Below, in pieces: positions 22,719 through 32,834 of a stretch of DNA of 64,000 nt (the stretch's first letter is position 1; each line of letters begins with the position of its first letter). A program made the position numbers and the translations under genes. Where the stretch lies: positions 124,001 to 188,000 of the forward strand of contig JAOWBW010000180.1 of the NCBI GenBank assembly GCA_026119855.1. The letters run 5' to 3'. The notes beneath the pieces are model-generated. The model ran no database searches. It had not been told where the DNA came from and saw nothing but the letters and a program-made list of their open reading frames with translations. This DNA comes from Campanula takesimana (Eukaryota; Streptophyta; Magnoliopsida; Asterales; Campanulaceae).

Positions 22719-22961
22719 ATTTATAGACATAAGGAGCAAAAGGCATGTACAAGGCACATGCACTCCAAAGTTTGATGACCATCCCGCAGTTCTCCCTTTT
22801 AAACCCAACTAGGCCAAGTTTCACCCTATGATTGGGCCACGTGGTGAACTTCGCTATTCTAGCCTCCAATCCACTGCTCTTCGGGGATCCCGATGGATAG
22901 AAGACTTCCCCGACCTTGTCTAATCGTGGGAAGTATTTAGGGGATACTAACCCGCAAATCG

Positions 22962-23180
22962 CGGGAGAGAAAGGTGCATCCCACGGGACTGAGATGTACC
23001 CGCGAGAGAGATAGATGAATCCGTGGAGCAGAGATGCGTCCGCGGGAGAGAAAGGTGCATCCCGCGGGACTGAGATGTACCCGCGGAAGAGATAGATGAA
23101 TCCGCGGAGCACAGATACGTCCGCGTGAGAGAAAGGTGCATCCCGCGGGACTGAGATGTACCCGCGGGAGAGAAAGGTGC
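22962..23180. repeat. 81-bp tandem repeat in the LARD LTR
   Basis: GAGAGAAAGGTGCATCCC recurs at spacings of 81, 81 and then 41 bp. Each 81-bp unit is made of two related ~40-bp halves (GATGTACCCGCGGGAGAG / GATGCGTCCGCGGGAGAG). The same array is in the right LTR (about 29880-30095) and in copy 2 (about 57930-58150). Confidence 0.85.
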
Positions 23181-24889
23181 AGCGTTCGCGGGAATGACTA
23201 GACGTGGGAAAAAGGTGACACGTGCGAAGCACGCGCGTGCTACATATGCGGAACATGTATATCCTACATTAGTCCCCCTGCGCGGGAAATTTCCTTTGGA
23301 AGTTTGGCGCGCAAATAACATTTTCATATATTACTTCTAGCTGTAAATGATAACATAACACAACATTAGCGTGTTCAAAAGGTAGGCATACGTATTTCAT
23401 GCTACAATAGTAGTCATATAGGCAAAATTCAATTTAGGATAGCCTTTTTCATCGATAATGAGGATACATTCTCGAAATTGCCAAGTCGTGGGTTGACTCG
23501 TAGAATAATCGCGGTATAACAAATAGTGCGGTCATGAATTCGAAGTCAAGGAGGCCAGAATTGTGGCTCATGATAGACTTTTGAAATTGATATTTAATGG
23601 GGTGATTTTCCTTCCTATCAATGTAGTTTGTTGGAGCACAAATTGAATATGAGAAAGCGCATAAGGCCGAAGGACTATAGTGGAAGAGCATACGTGGGAA
23701 AGTTCTTTGCCTTTGGACTATACAATCTGATGTTTTGTTAGAAAACAAGGTGCTCAAATGAAGCGCGGAATAAGCGGGCTTGGTACACTTGTAATATAAT
23801 GAGGGATGCACCTGCGGGTACATATATTCTTCGTTAGTCCCCCTGTTTATGGGGAGAATTTTTATAAAAGTCTCGTCAAGCATGTACGACTTCTTGATAG
23901 TCATGGTTGTGAGACTCAAACATTATTAGGGGTCTCATACGTGCATGCAAGATAGCAAGATGCACGCTGATCTGCGGGACATCATGCGTGGGAAGATATA
24001 TTCAGGATGCTTATTCAGAGAAGTGGGATGAAAATAGCAACGTAGCTAATATGGCTACTAGATTATCAACATCCGCATAATATATTGCTCTTAGGCTTGT
24101 TTAGTTGATGTTGTTCCAATATAGGGGACATCACAAAACACAAGTCTATCGTGATAGGTTTTACAATGTGAGGCAGGCGCTAGATGGGGTAATAATATGA
24201 TATATAACATAGTAAAACTGTGAGGACAGTTGCAATGACTGAACTATACGTCGCATAAATATTGCTCATGATAAATAGATATTCTTGAATACGAAATCAA
24301 GTACATCGACCATAGAGATAAAGGGCATGTTTCAACAAGTACGTTTGCGTGGGTGGATCTGCGGGATGTATCTACAAGGGATATCTATCCCATATTAGTC
24401 CCCCTGCGCGAGAAACTTCGTTTGGAAGTTTCACGGGCATATAATATGTTGTAAGATGTGATGGCCAAAAAGGATTAATATGAAGTTCGTAACTTTTTTT
24501 TTTTATGTTAAGACTACTATATAATGCGGGATGACAATCCCATAAGATGTAATAGTGTTGGATGATATGAAAAGTGCGGATTCAAGTTGAGTGTTGTAGA
24601 ATACTTTGGGATGATTATCCGCGATGAGCAATAATGCAGAGTAAGCTCCACGAGATTAGTTATGCATACTCAATGATACGTTCAAGCAAGTATGAACTAA
24701 GTTATACCCGCATGATTGTGTTTGCGGGATACAACTTTGCATTAAGTAATAGTGCAAAACGATTCAGTGAATAGTATAATAGTAGTGGAGGTCAATTTGC
24801 TTGACTTGTTTGATATACGGAAGGCTTGTAATTTTTAAGCCTCGTGCATGCTAGAGTCGACACGGACGCTATTATCATGACATGAAGTT

Positions 24890-25600
24890 TAAATTTGAAC
24901 ATGTAGTCCAAGGATATAACTAGGGTGGAGTTTGATGTCGCTGCACTAAGATAATGTTTAGGCATAAAGCTGAAGAGATATATCTAGTGCGGACTCTTAT
25001 GTCATTGCGCTATGTTAAAGTTTAGGCATAAAGCTTAAATCATAGAAGTTAGTGCAGGCTAAGCAGCCGCGGTACTAAGATAAAGATAAGGCATAGAGCC
25101 TAAACCATTGTGGTTAATGCAGACAAAAACGACACGCCACTAAGCTAAAGTGGGTCATGGACCCAAGATTAGAAAGCTTGGGAAGCTGTGGAAAGACAAC
25201 GCTCAATCTCAAAATTTGGTGAATGTGAGACTTTGTGATGACTTGGATGCTTCTAGACCAAATAAAGTTATACTTGTCGGGGGAACGATTAATAGGGAAT
25301 ATGAAAGTCACAACATCAAGTCTACAACTGATTTTTATCTTATTGGTCACGACTGGATCGAGTCAGAAGCTAGTGTGGATTAAAAGGTCACAACACTAGG
25401 TTGTACCTGGGGCATAGAGCAACGACATGGGAAATTCCAAAATGAGTGCGGACCTTGTCGGTCGCACTAGTAAACTTAGGTGCGTAATTGTTGTTTTAAG
25501 TGCGGACTATGCTCGTTACGACACTAAACAAGTAGCATAATATTCCAAAATGATTGTGGAATATGTAAGTCACAACACTAGTATGGAACCTGAGCACACT
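24890..25600. repeat. degenerate ~65-bp tandem array in the LARD
   Basis: Successive units start (A)TAGTGCGGAC or TAATGCAGAC and contain GTCGCTGCACTAAGATAA and TTTAGGCATAAAGC. At least four clear units lie between about 24915 and 25165, with more diverged ones beyond (AGTGCGGACCTTGTCGGTCG, AGTGCGGACTATGCTCG). It is present in copy 2 at about 59870-60550. Confidence 0.7.
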
Positions 25601-25977
25601 GCCAAGAATGAAAAGCATGTCGCGGGTATGGATGATCGCGACACGAAGTTAGAATTGGTGCATGGATCCCAATTTGTATAGCAGTTTCTTATTGATTACT
25701 GCGAAAAGTACGAGTATGATGGATGAACATGTTGAGATAGTAAATGAAATTATCCCATTTTAGTTCCCCGCATTTCTGAGTACGGATGTCTCGCTAATTT
25801 TTTAAAGAAATGTTTGACACATTTGTGCGCTTTTGAGTGTGCATTTATTCATTTTTAAATTTGTGCAATTCTTTGCATCTTTGATGTAAATTTATGCACT
25901 TGCGATTTACGCATTTGGATGTGTAAGTTATACACTTGTGCAATTTGTGTACTTTTGCGATTCACGCATTTTTTATT

Positions 25978-26218
25978 ATTTTTGAGATCTATTATTAGGT
26001 GTCTCGACCATAAAATGGTTTTTGAGATCTATTATTAGGTGTCTCGACCTTAAAATGGTTTTTGAGATCTATTATGAGACGTCTCAACCTTAAAATGGTT
26101 TTTTGAGATCTATTATGAGGTGTCTCGACCTTAAAATGATTTTTGAGATCTATTATGAGATGTCTCAACCTTAAAATGGTTTTTTGAAATCTATTATGAG
26201 GTGTCTCAACCTTAAGTG
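25978..26218. repeat. 40-41-bp tandem array, six units
   Basis: TTTGAGATCTATTAT recurs at 25981, 26021, 26061, 26102, 26142 and, with one change, 26183. Each unit continues GTGTCTCGACCTTAAAATGG. The copy-2 array is 61564-61796. Confidence 0.92.
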
Positions 26219-26457
26219 GGATCATCGTGTGCACTAGTGGCTACACTAATGCATCCACAAATAGTGGGATTGTTGCGTGCACTGATGGCTCCACAAACAT
26301 ATCCGTAAATAGTGGGATCACCGCGTGCGCTGATGGCTACGCAGACGTATCCGCGAATGGTGAGATCGTTGCGCGCACTGATGGCTCCACAAATGTATCC
26401 GCAAGTAATGGGATCGTTGCATGCACTGATGGCTTCACAACCCTATCCGCAAATAAA
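26218..26457. repeat. 48-bp tandem array, five units
   Basis: Five units of GGGATCGTTGCGTGCACTGA-type sequence, each followed by TGGCTCCACAAACGTATCC. The 48-bp period is a multiple of three. The plus strand is open through the array in both copies (26227-26478 and 61805-62056), giving a repeated 16-residue peptide such as GIVACTDGSTNVSASN. No promoter or partner coding sequence is evident. Confidence 0.88.
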
Positions 26458-26565
26458 TGTGAATCAATTTGGTCATAACATTGTTGTTGAACATGTAAAC
26501 ATGCTTGTAGTCATGAAACAATTATGCCATGTGTATTGCATTGCTAGAATTATTTAGACAAATTA

Positions 26566-27160
26566 TAGTTCCTCTGCGGAAGATATGATAGTCTCTCTGC
26601 AGGAGGTAATATAGTCTCTCTGCGGGAGACAAGATAGTTCTCCTGCGGGAAATGAGATTGTTCTTTTGCGGGGGTTGTAATTGTCAATTCCGTTTGCGGA
26701 AATGAGATTGCTCTTTTGTGGGCGTTATGTCAGTTCCTCCGCGGAAATAAGATTGCTCCTTTGTGGGCATTGTAATTATCATTCCGTGGGAGGTAAAATA
26801 GTTCATCTGCGGAAATGAGGTTGCTCATTTGCGGGTATTGTAATTGTCATTCCGTGGGAGGTAAAATAATTCCTCTGCGGGAGATAAGGTTGTCCCTTTG
26901 CGAGTGATAAGATAATCCCTCAGCGGGATATGAACTTGTTCCTCTGTGGGAAATGAAATTGTCCCTATGCAGGAGGTATGTTAGTCCCTCTGCGGGAAGT
27001 AAGGTTGTCCTTCTACAGGAGGTGTTCCCTTTGCAAGAGATGATAATGTTCATGTGTGGAAAAGTCTCTCTGCGGGAGACAAGACTGTCCCTCTGCGGGA
27101 GATGAACTTATCCCTGTGCATGTGCAGGAGATAAAATTGTTTCATTGCGGGAATAAACTA
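26566..27160. repeat. TCTGCGGGAGA array, ~28-bp degenerate units
   Basis: About twenty degenerate units of the form GTCCCTCTGCGGGAGATAAG. The CTGCGGGA core is well kept and the spacer is variable. In copy 2 the array spans about 62145-62740. Confidence 0.85.
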
Positions 27161-29377
27161 GTGGCTAAAAACATGAAAGACAATAATCCACGAACCAAGT
27201 ATAAAATATTCTTCATTTTTGGGGGCATTTTTGAATATTTGAGGAAACATAATTGTGTATATTAAGTGAGTTGCTAAGCATGAACTAGTATGTCGTGCTT
27301 GTGCGGACGTAGATAAATCAAGATGTATATAGCAGATGCACAAGTGACTACGGTTTACCTAAATATATAGAATAATATAGTCATGGCATGGGCAAATAGA
27401 TTTTCATAGCATGTAGAACAAACAAGCATACTTAACGATGGAATTTAGGTTGTTGAATAGCACATTTCATAAGGAAGAGAGTCATAATGAATTAGGTTTG
27501 AAACGATAATCATAGTCTAGCGCTATTCTATTTGTGAGTTATGTCTACCTTTAAGGTTCACAACTTGATTGTGTGATGGATCATTCTAAGTTTCACGAAT
27601 ATATTAACTAGTAGCGGGTCGCTAATAAACAATAAAGTGAGCATGTGGTGCTATCCATTTATTAAGCAATAATATTATCTAAAGTGTGATTTTCAATAAC
27701 ACAAGTAAAGGGCGTAGTTAGGATAATGATGTATAAGTAGAGGATGTCAAGTATGTATCCCTATTGTCCCCCACTCCATATTCCCGATGCTCGTCTCGGG
27801 GATGGGGAGTATAATTCTTTTGTGATTTTGATTTGATTCCTTTTTTTTTTGTATACCCTTTTTGTGTTTGCAATGTACTACTAAGGTATTTATGAAATAA
27901 AGGAGTGTCTAAGTCTAGTTTAAGCATTTAAAACTAATATATGTATTTCAAGCATAAGTGGCACTTTTAATGCAAACATGTGATAGTCATACTTGTAAAT
28001 CTTATCACCAATCATGTGATGTATACAATACCGATATTCATATAATAATAATAAGTATAGGTAATTCTAGATATTACATGCATACTAAAGAGTAGCGGTA
28101 AACTAGTTCTTAATTCATTTATACTTAATACATTAATACATTTTGCGAGAATAAAGTGCATTGTATAACACGTTAGCATATCTTATTTGTTGTAAGCAAT
28201 TATGCAAGCTTCGGAGTGCACTTCTAGAGTAAAACAACATAACAAAAGCACATATTTATGTTTTTTTTTAAGTTTAAACAAGCGATTATGTTAAAAAGAT
28301 AACTAAATTTGGCATGAAAAACTACCATATATTTTTAGCGTATTGATCATGCAATAGATATGAAAAAATCATGATCGTGCAAGGTTAATTTGCAAAAAGG
28401 GAGTGCGTAAATGGGAAGAGCACACCTGAAAATTGGGGGAACCGACGAACGGGTTCTAGCGGAGATAACAGAGCTAACGGAATCTGAGATTTAACGGCTT
28501 CAATACTCGACGGAGATAATGGCCGTTAGTTGAAAGACCTCAATTTTAACGAGGTTCGTTGAATCTGTTATATATTTCCCATAGTCGTTTAGGCACAGGA
28601 TTTTAAGGACCTTTTCTGCACTCTGACTGAAACTCATGGACCAAAACAGATATTAACACATCGATGGATCGCGTCAGATCTACTCTCAATAAGGGTAGAT
28701 ATTTTTCCAGTGCGTGAGACGCGTACGAGAGAGTGAGATCTACTCTCTCGTGAAAGGTTCGGATGGTCGTCGCTCTGTCTACAAAGCGGAAGTGCATAAT
28801 CGAGGTGCCATCGCCGCAATCGCCGACCGCGAGGCTGAGGGCGACGACTTGAAACGGACAACGGTGACCGAAGGTGGCCGGAGAAGCGGAAATCTACCCG
28901 AATTTCATGATGTTCACGGTGGCTTGTTTGTGCTCCATTGAAGGGGATTTTTACGCCATTGTCTTCATCTAGTCGAGGCGTATCCTCTGTGGTGCTCACT
29001 TTCTTTCCGTAGTGTCGCCGGCGAACGACGATGGTGGAGGGTTACCGGATTTTTACGGAGGCCACTGGCGGCGCCCCTGAAGGCCGATGATGCTCAATTA
29101 GGTGGCGATGGATTCTTCTTCAAGAGGGCTGTCCAGATCTGCTATCTATTTGGTGTTTCCATCGTCGGAGTTGTGACCGGAGATTAAAGTCGCCGGAAAA
29201 GAAGCAGTAAGCAGAATGAGCTCCATTCTTCTTAAGGTTTGTTGATGTCGTTTCCCCCTCCTCTTTGCTGTGAATGTTTCATTTTTTGCAGTAAGATAGT
29301 ACTACTGCGGCAGTCATGGCAGCAGAAATTCTAGCAGTGGTTGAGTGTGAGATATCCGGTGAATACTCATGAATACC

Positions 29378-29396
29378 TCCCCAGCGGAGTCGCCAA
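29378..29396 (-). other. LARD primer-binding site, tRNA-Arg type
   Basis: On the minus strand, TGGCGACTCCGCTGGGGAG follows the LTR end (CTACA) after a T or two. It is close to the complement of the 3' end of plant tRNA-Arg (CTCCCAGTGGAGTCGCCA), the primer used by Tat/Ogre gypsy elements. This fixes the element's orientation. Confidence 0.75.
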
Positions 29397-29397
29397 A

Positions 29398-30189
29398 TGT
29401 AGAAGGGTAGTCCTACGAAATCATATTAGGGTTTGATAAGATTGTAGAAGAGTATTCTAGGTAGGGAGGTGTTACATGGATCACCGGAGAGTAATAGAGA
29501 GGAGGAGCGAGAATAGGAACTAGAAGGATTCCGGGGAGAGACAAGTACTGCGGAACTTGGTCTCGTTGAGAGAGAAATTATGTAATATGGTATGATCAGC
29601 CCTTTTTTTTTTCTTGCAAATGAATCCCTTGTAGGGTATTTATAGGCATAAGGAGCAAAAGGCATGTGCAACGCACATGCACTCCAAAGTGTGATGACCA
29701 TCCCGTAGTTCTCCCTTTTAAACCTAACTAGGCCACGTGTCACCCTATGATTGGGCCACGTGGCGAACTTCGCTATTCTAGCCTCCAATCCACTACTCCT
29801 CGGGGATCCCGATGGATAGAAGACTTCCCCGACCTTGTCTAATCGTGGGAAGTATTTAGGGGATACTAACCCGCAAATCGCGGGAGAGAAACGTGCATCC
29901 CGCGGGACTGGGATGTACCCGCGGGAGAGATAGATGAATCTGTGGAGCAGAGATGCGTCCGCGGGAGAGAAAGGTGCATCCTGCGGGACTGAGATGTGCC
30001 CGCGGGAGAGATAGATGAATCCGCGGAGCAGAGATGCGTCCGCGTGAGAGAAAGGTGCATCCCGCGGGACTGAGATGTACCCGCGGGAGAGAAAGGTGCA
30101 GCGTTCGCGGGGATGATCGGACGCGGGAAAAAGGCGACACGTGCGAAGCACGCGCGCCCTACGTTTGCGGAACATGTATATCCTACACA
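29398..30189 (-). repeat. LARD 5' LTR, uninterrupted
   Basis: TGTAGAAGGG to ATCCTACA (30187), then two bases CA before the TSD TATGA. It holds the 81-bp tandem units. It is the intact version of the LTR that was hit twice at 12184 and 20200. Confidence 0.88.
29637..29644 (-). promoter_or_regulatory. TATA box of the LARD LTR
   Basis: TATAAATA on the minus strand, inside GCCTATAAATACCC, in the element's orientation. In the other LTR this same site is where both later elements inserted. Confidence 0.65.
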
Positions 30190-30515
30190 TATGAAAAAGC
30201 TCTCTAAAGCTTTTTACCATTTTTGAAAAAGTTAAAAAGCTCTTTACTAAAGAGCAACTCTTTGTAGAAAGAGCTCTTTATAAGAGCTTTTTCATTAAAT
30301 TTTTACCTCTTCCCATGTTGTCCACCAAATATTAACCAATAATTTATATTTATTTTGTTTTTAGTGTTGAATGTAGGGGCCACAAAAAAGCTCATGAAAA
30401 AGCTATATCATTGTAGAAATTGCTTTATGTTTTTATTTAGTGACTAAAAAATGATGTGTCATATTAAAAGCACAAAAAAACTCATTGAAAGCGTTTTACT
30501 ATTGTGGATGCTCTA

Positions 30516-30896
30516 AGTAATTAAGTGCTTATGCAAGAGATAATTTGCAATTAATTAATGCATGTATCTATTTTTTGTTCCAAAATACTTGACATTTTCC
30601 TATTACCAAGATATATTTACTTTGTTAGCCTATTATACCTTTATTCATTAATTGTGAACTATTTTTTATATAAGCATTTTATTGCCTAAGGAACTGAATA
30701 TTTTAGAGATATATGTCTCTTTTTAATATTTATTAATTATATTTCTTAGGATGTGTGAATGCGTTTAAAACGTCATTTATTATGAATTAGAGAGAGTGAG
30801 TCGTATAAGAGCAAATATTTCTCAAAAATTATAGAACATCAAGTATTCTTTAAAATGACAGAACTTTAAAATTTGATACAGAGGGATAAATTAATA
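30516..30896. other. AT-rich sequence with a MITE relic
   Basis: From about 30570 to 30790 it resembles the MITE at 10516 (TTCCAAAATACTTGACATTTTC, then a TTCTTAGGATGTGTGA end). It is diverged, with no clean terminal repeats. Confidence 0.5.
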
Positions 30897-31155
30897 CTCC
30901 CTCCGTCCCAAAATACATGCAGTTTTAGGATAAATTTTTTTGTCCCAAAATATTTATAGTTTTGCACTTTTCCATTAAACATTAACACACTTTGCCTAAA
31001 TTGCCCTTATTTATGATAGGTAGTTGTTACTGTAAAATCAATTTTTTGGTACTTGAAATATTCAAAGGGTAAATTAGTATATTTGGTGTGATTAATTACT
31101 TTTCTTAATATGTGTGCAAAGTGATAGAACTACAAGTATTTTGGAATGGAGGGAG
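30897..31155. mobile_element. Stowaway MITE
   Basis: 259 bp flanked by TA. The ends are CTCCCTCCGTCCCAAAATAC and the inverse of GTATTTTGGAATGGAGGGAG. Confidence 0.9.
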
Positions 31156-31188
31156 TACTAAGAAAGAAGTAAATGTATCATTATTACT

Positions 31189-31418
31189 AACGCTGTTTTA
31201 AAATACATGTCGTTTTAGACTTCTACACACATATTAAAAATGCAATTAATACATATCAAAAAGAGTTATGTGCCCCTAACGGAATCCAATGTCCTAAGCA
31301 GTTTAAATGCAGATACACGAGATCGTTCACCATTAATGAATAAGTGTATATTAGGTAAATGAGAGTAAATATTTCTTGAAAATATTAAAACGTCATGTAT
31401 TTTGAAACGGAGTGGGTA
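31189..31418. mobile_element. degenerate MITE
   Basis: The left part is GCTGTTTTAAAATACATGTCG and the right part GTCATGTATTTTGAAACGGAG, which are inverted relative to each other. The terminal bases are worn, so the limits are approximate. Confidence 0.55.
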
Positions 31419-32392
31419 ATAATCCCCCATTACAACTTTACATAATAAATCATTACTAAGTATTTCTGTGATTGAATGATATTTCTTATCACACGATACA
31501 TTTTCTTTATTTCATTGAATTAAATCAGATCAAATAATTTAAATAACTTATATGTTTTTATCTATGGAAATTAATAGCTTTATTTCAAAATAATTTTTAT
31601 CCGACGTTAGAAAATGAGTATTTATTTTCAAAAATGTGGTAAAGTTGTAAATATATATATTCATATTAAATAACTAATAAATGTGAACTTAATTTAAAAA
31701 TTAAAAATTAATTAGAGAAATTTTTGGTGAAATGTTATCAAAAATAAATACTGCCTTCAGTCAAAATAACCGTCGATTTTAGACCAATTTTTTTATTCAA
31801 AAATAGTGTTTTTTGGGTAAAAATATGTAAATTTCTCTTTTAACCTTGCATTAGAAATTATTGTAATCTATTAATTATTTTATTATGATACATAATGTAA
31901 GTGAGAGATATAATTACTAAAATTATATAGTACTAGAAGGTAACCCGTGCTCCGCATGGGAATCTATTTCGTTAATGTTTTGGTATTTTTCTTTTTTGAT
32001 GTTTTTAATTGATAAATTAACATAATAATTTAATTTGAAAATATATGTATATTTTAAATTAATCAAAACATTTTCATAGCTTTGGTTATACATAGTTGTA
32101 ATAAATATGTTTTTTTTAACTAATTTAGAAGTACATTTAAGTTTGTTGTATCAATATTTCAAAAAACTTAATGGTATTAATAGTAATAATTAACATGCTA
32201 GTAACTATTATGATTAAATAATATAATTAATAGTAATATTTAATATATATTGTAACAATTATGATTAACTAATTCTATTAATAATAATAATTAACTTATA
32301 TAGTAACTTTTATAGTTAACAATTATATTTAACTATTATAATTAACTAATACTATTAATAGTATTAGTTAGTTATAAAATAGTTAAATATTA
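31419..32392. other. AT-rich region, possible TE end
   Basis: A MITE-like start (GTCAAAATAACCGTCGATTTTAG) lies near 31760. The phrase GAAGGTAACCCGTGCTCCGC at 31936-31955 looks like a repeat terminus seen in plant genomes. From about 32150 the sequence is made of AATAGTAATAATTAAC-type words. No gene. Confidence 0.45.
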
Positions 32393-32656
32393 CTCCCTCT
32401 GTCCCGGAGTAAGAGTCCTACCTCTCATTTGCATGGAATGATGGAAGTAACTAAGTGTTGTGAGTGTAAAAGTAAATTAGGAGAGAGAATGAGTGGGAGG
32501 GAATAATAAATTGATTGGTTTGTGAGTATAAAAGTAAAGTAGGAGAGAGAATGAGTGAGATGAATAGTAAATATTCTTTGCTATTTTTGGAAAAAGACTT
32601 TTACTCTAGGAAGTACCAAAATAGAAAATAGGGCTCTTACTCTCGGACGTAGGAAG
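32393..32656. mobile_element. Stowaway MITE
   Basis: 264 bp, TA-flanked, with ends CTCCCTCTGTCCCGGAGTAAGAG and the inverse of CTCTTACTCTCGGACGTAGG. It sits inside the TAGTTAACTATTATAG-type AT repeat, which continues on both sides. Confidence 0.85.
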
Positions 32657-32834
32657 TAATAGTTAACTATTATAGTTACCTATTATAGTAACTATTACTA
32701 TTATAAGTATTAGTTACTATAGTAGTTAACTATAATAGTTACCCTATATAGTAACTAATACTATTAGCTAATACTACTATTAGCTAAGAAAAAGAATTTG
32801 AAAAGTCTCTTATTTATAAGAGTGGTAATGATGT
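32657..32834. repeat. AT-rich quasi-palindromic repeat
   Basis: Words such as AATAGTTAACTATTATAGTT recur in both orientations and could form small cruciforms. It is the continuation of the repeat left of the MITE. Confidence 0.55.

Larger units (their letters stand above)
11944..23268 (-). repeat. LARD 3' LTR, interrupted by Tekay and TRIM insertions
   Basis: The LTR pieces are 11944-12184, 20199-20200 and 22719-23268, apart from target duplications. Together they align with the right LTR at 29398-30187. The break falls in the TATA-box sequence GGGTATTTATAGG. The distal part contains the 81-bp tandem repeat. Confidence 0.88.
23269..29397 (-). other. LARD internal region, non-coding and repeat-built
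   Basis: No gag or pol word appears in any frame. In element orientation it begins next to the primer site at 29378-29396 with about 1 kb of GC-richer sequence (28400-29350). That part holds an unrecognised minus-strand open frame of 121 codons (28634-28999). It continues through tandem arrays and ends at the purine tract by 23269-23285. Words of the TGCGGGA type occur throughout. The motif ATTAGTCCCCCTG at the LTR border is repeated inside near 23834 and 24394. Confidence 0.75.
11944..30189 (-). mobile_element. large non-coding LTR element (LARD-type), minus orientation
   Basis: The LTRs (TGTAG...CTACA) are 11944-23268, interrupted by two later insertions, and 29398-30187. Orientation is minus. 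A tRNA-Arg-type primer site (TGGCGACTCCGCTGGGG, minus strand) adjoins the right LTR, and a purine tract (CAGGGGGACTAA, minus strand) adjoins the left one. The 6.1-kb body contains no retroviral domain that I recognise. It is instead a string of tandem arrays. TSD TATGA occurs at 11939-11943 and 30190-30194, with two extra bases (CA) between the right LTR and its TSD copy. A tRNA-Arg primer site is characteristic of Tat/Ogre-lineage gypsy elements, so a Tat-derived LARD is the best guess. It must be mobilised in trans if at all. Copy 2 starts at 54929. Confidence 0.85.
11913..30513. mobile_element. PIF/Harbinger-like MITE split by an 18-kb nested complex
   Basis: The left end is GAGCACAATGGGAGC, preceded by TAA (11910-11912). 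The right end, read inward, is GAGCATCCACAATAG, flanked by TAA (30514-30516). TAA/TTA duplications and such ends fit PIF/Harbinger MITEs. The MITE proper is 11913-11943 plus about 30190-30513. The LARD and everything nested in it lie between. Internally it repeats AAAAAGCTCTTT-type words in both orientations. Confidence 0.6.

Noticed and set aside
22699..23327. Overlapping minus-strand frames across the LARD LTR rich in LSRGYISVPRD-type repeats
   Set aside because: They are translations of the 81-bp tandem repeat, and several frames are open at once, as expected for a repeat with no stop.
26566..27160. CRISPR-like appearance of regularly spaced short repeats
   Set aside because: Units are degenerate, spacers are also repeats, there are no cas genes, and the context is a plant retroelement.
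28634..28999. 121-codon minus-strand frame near the LARD primer site
   Set aside because: GC-richer sequence gives open frames by chance; no motif, and overlapping frames on both strands are equally open.
31936..31975. Possible Helitron or LINE terminus (AACCCGTGCTCCGCATGGG)
   Set aside because: Only a short phrase resembles known repeat ends; no partner end or target duplication could be found.
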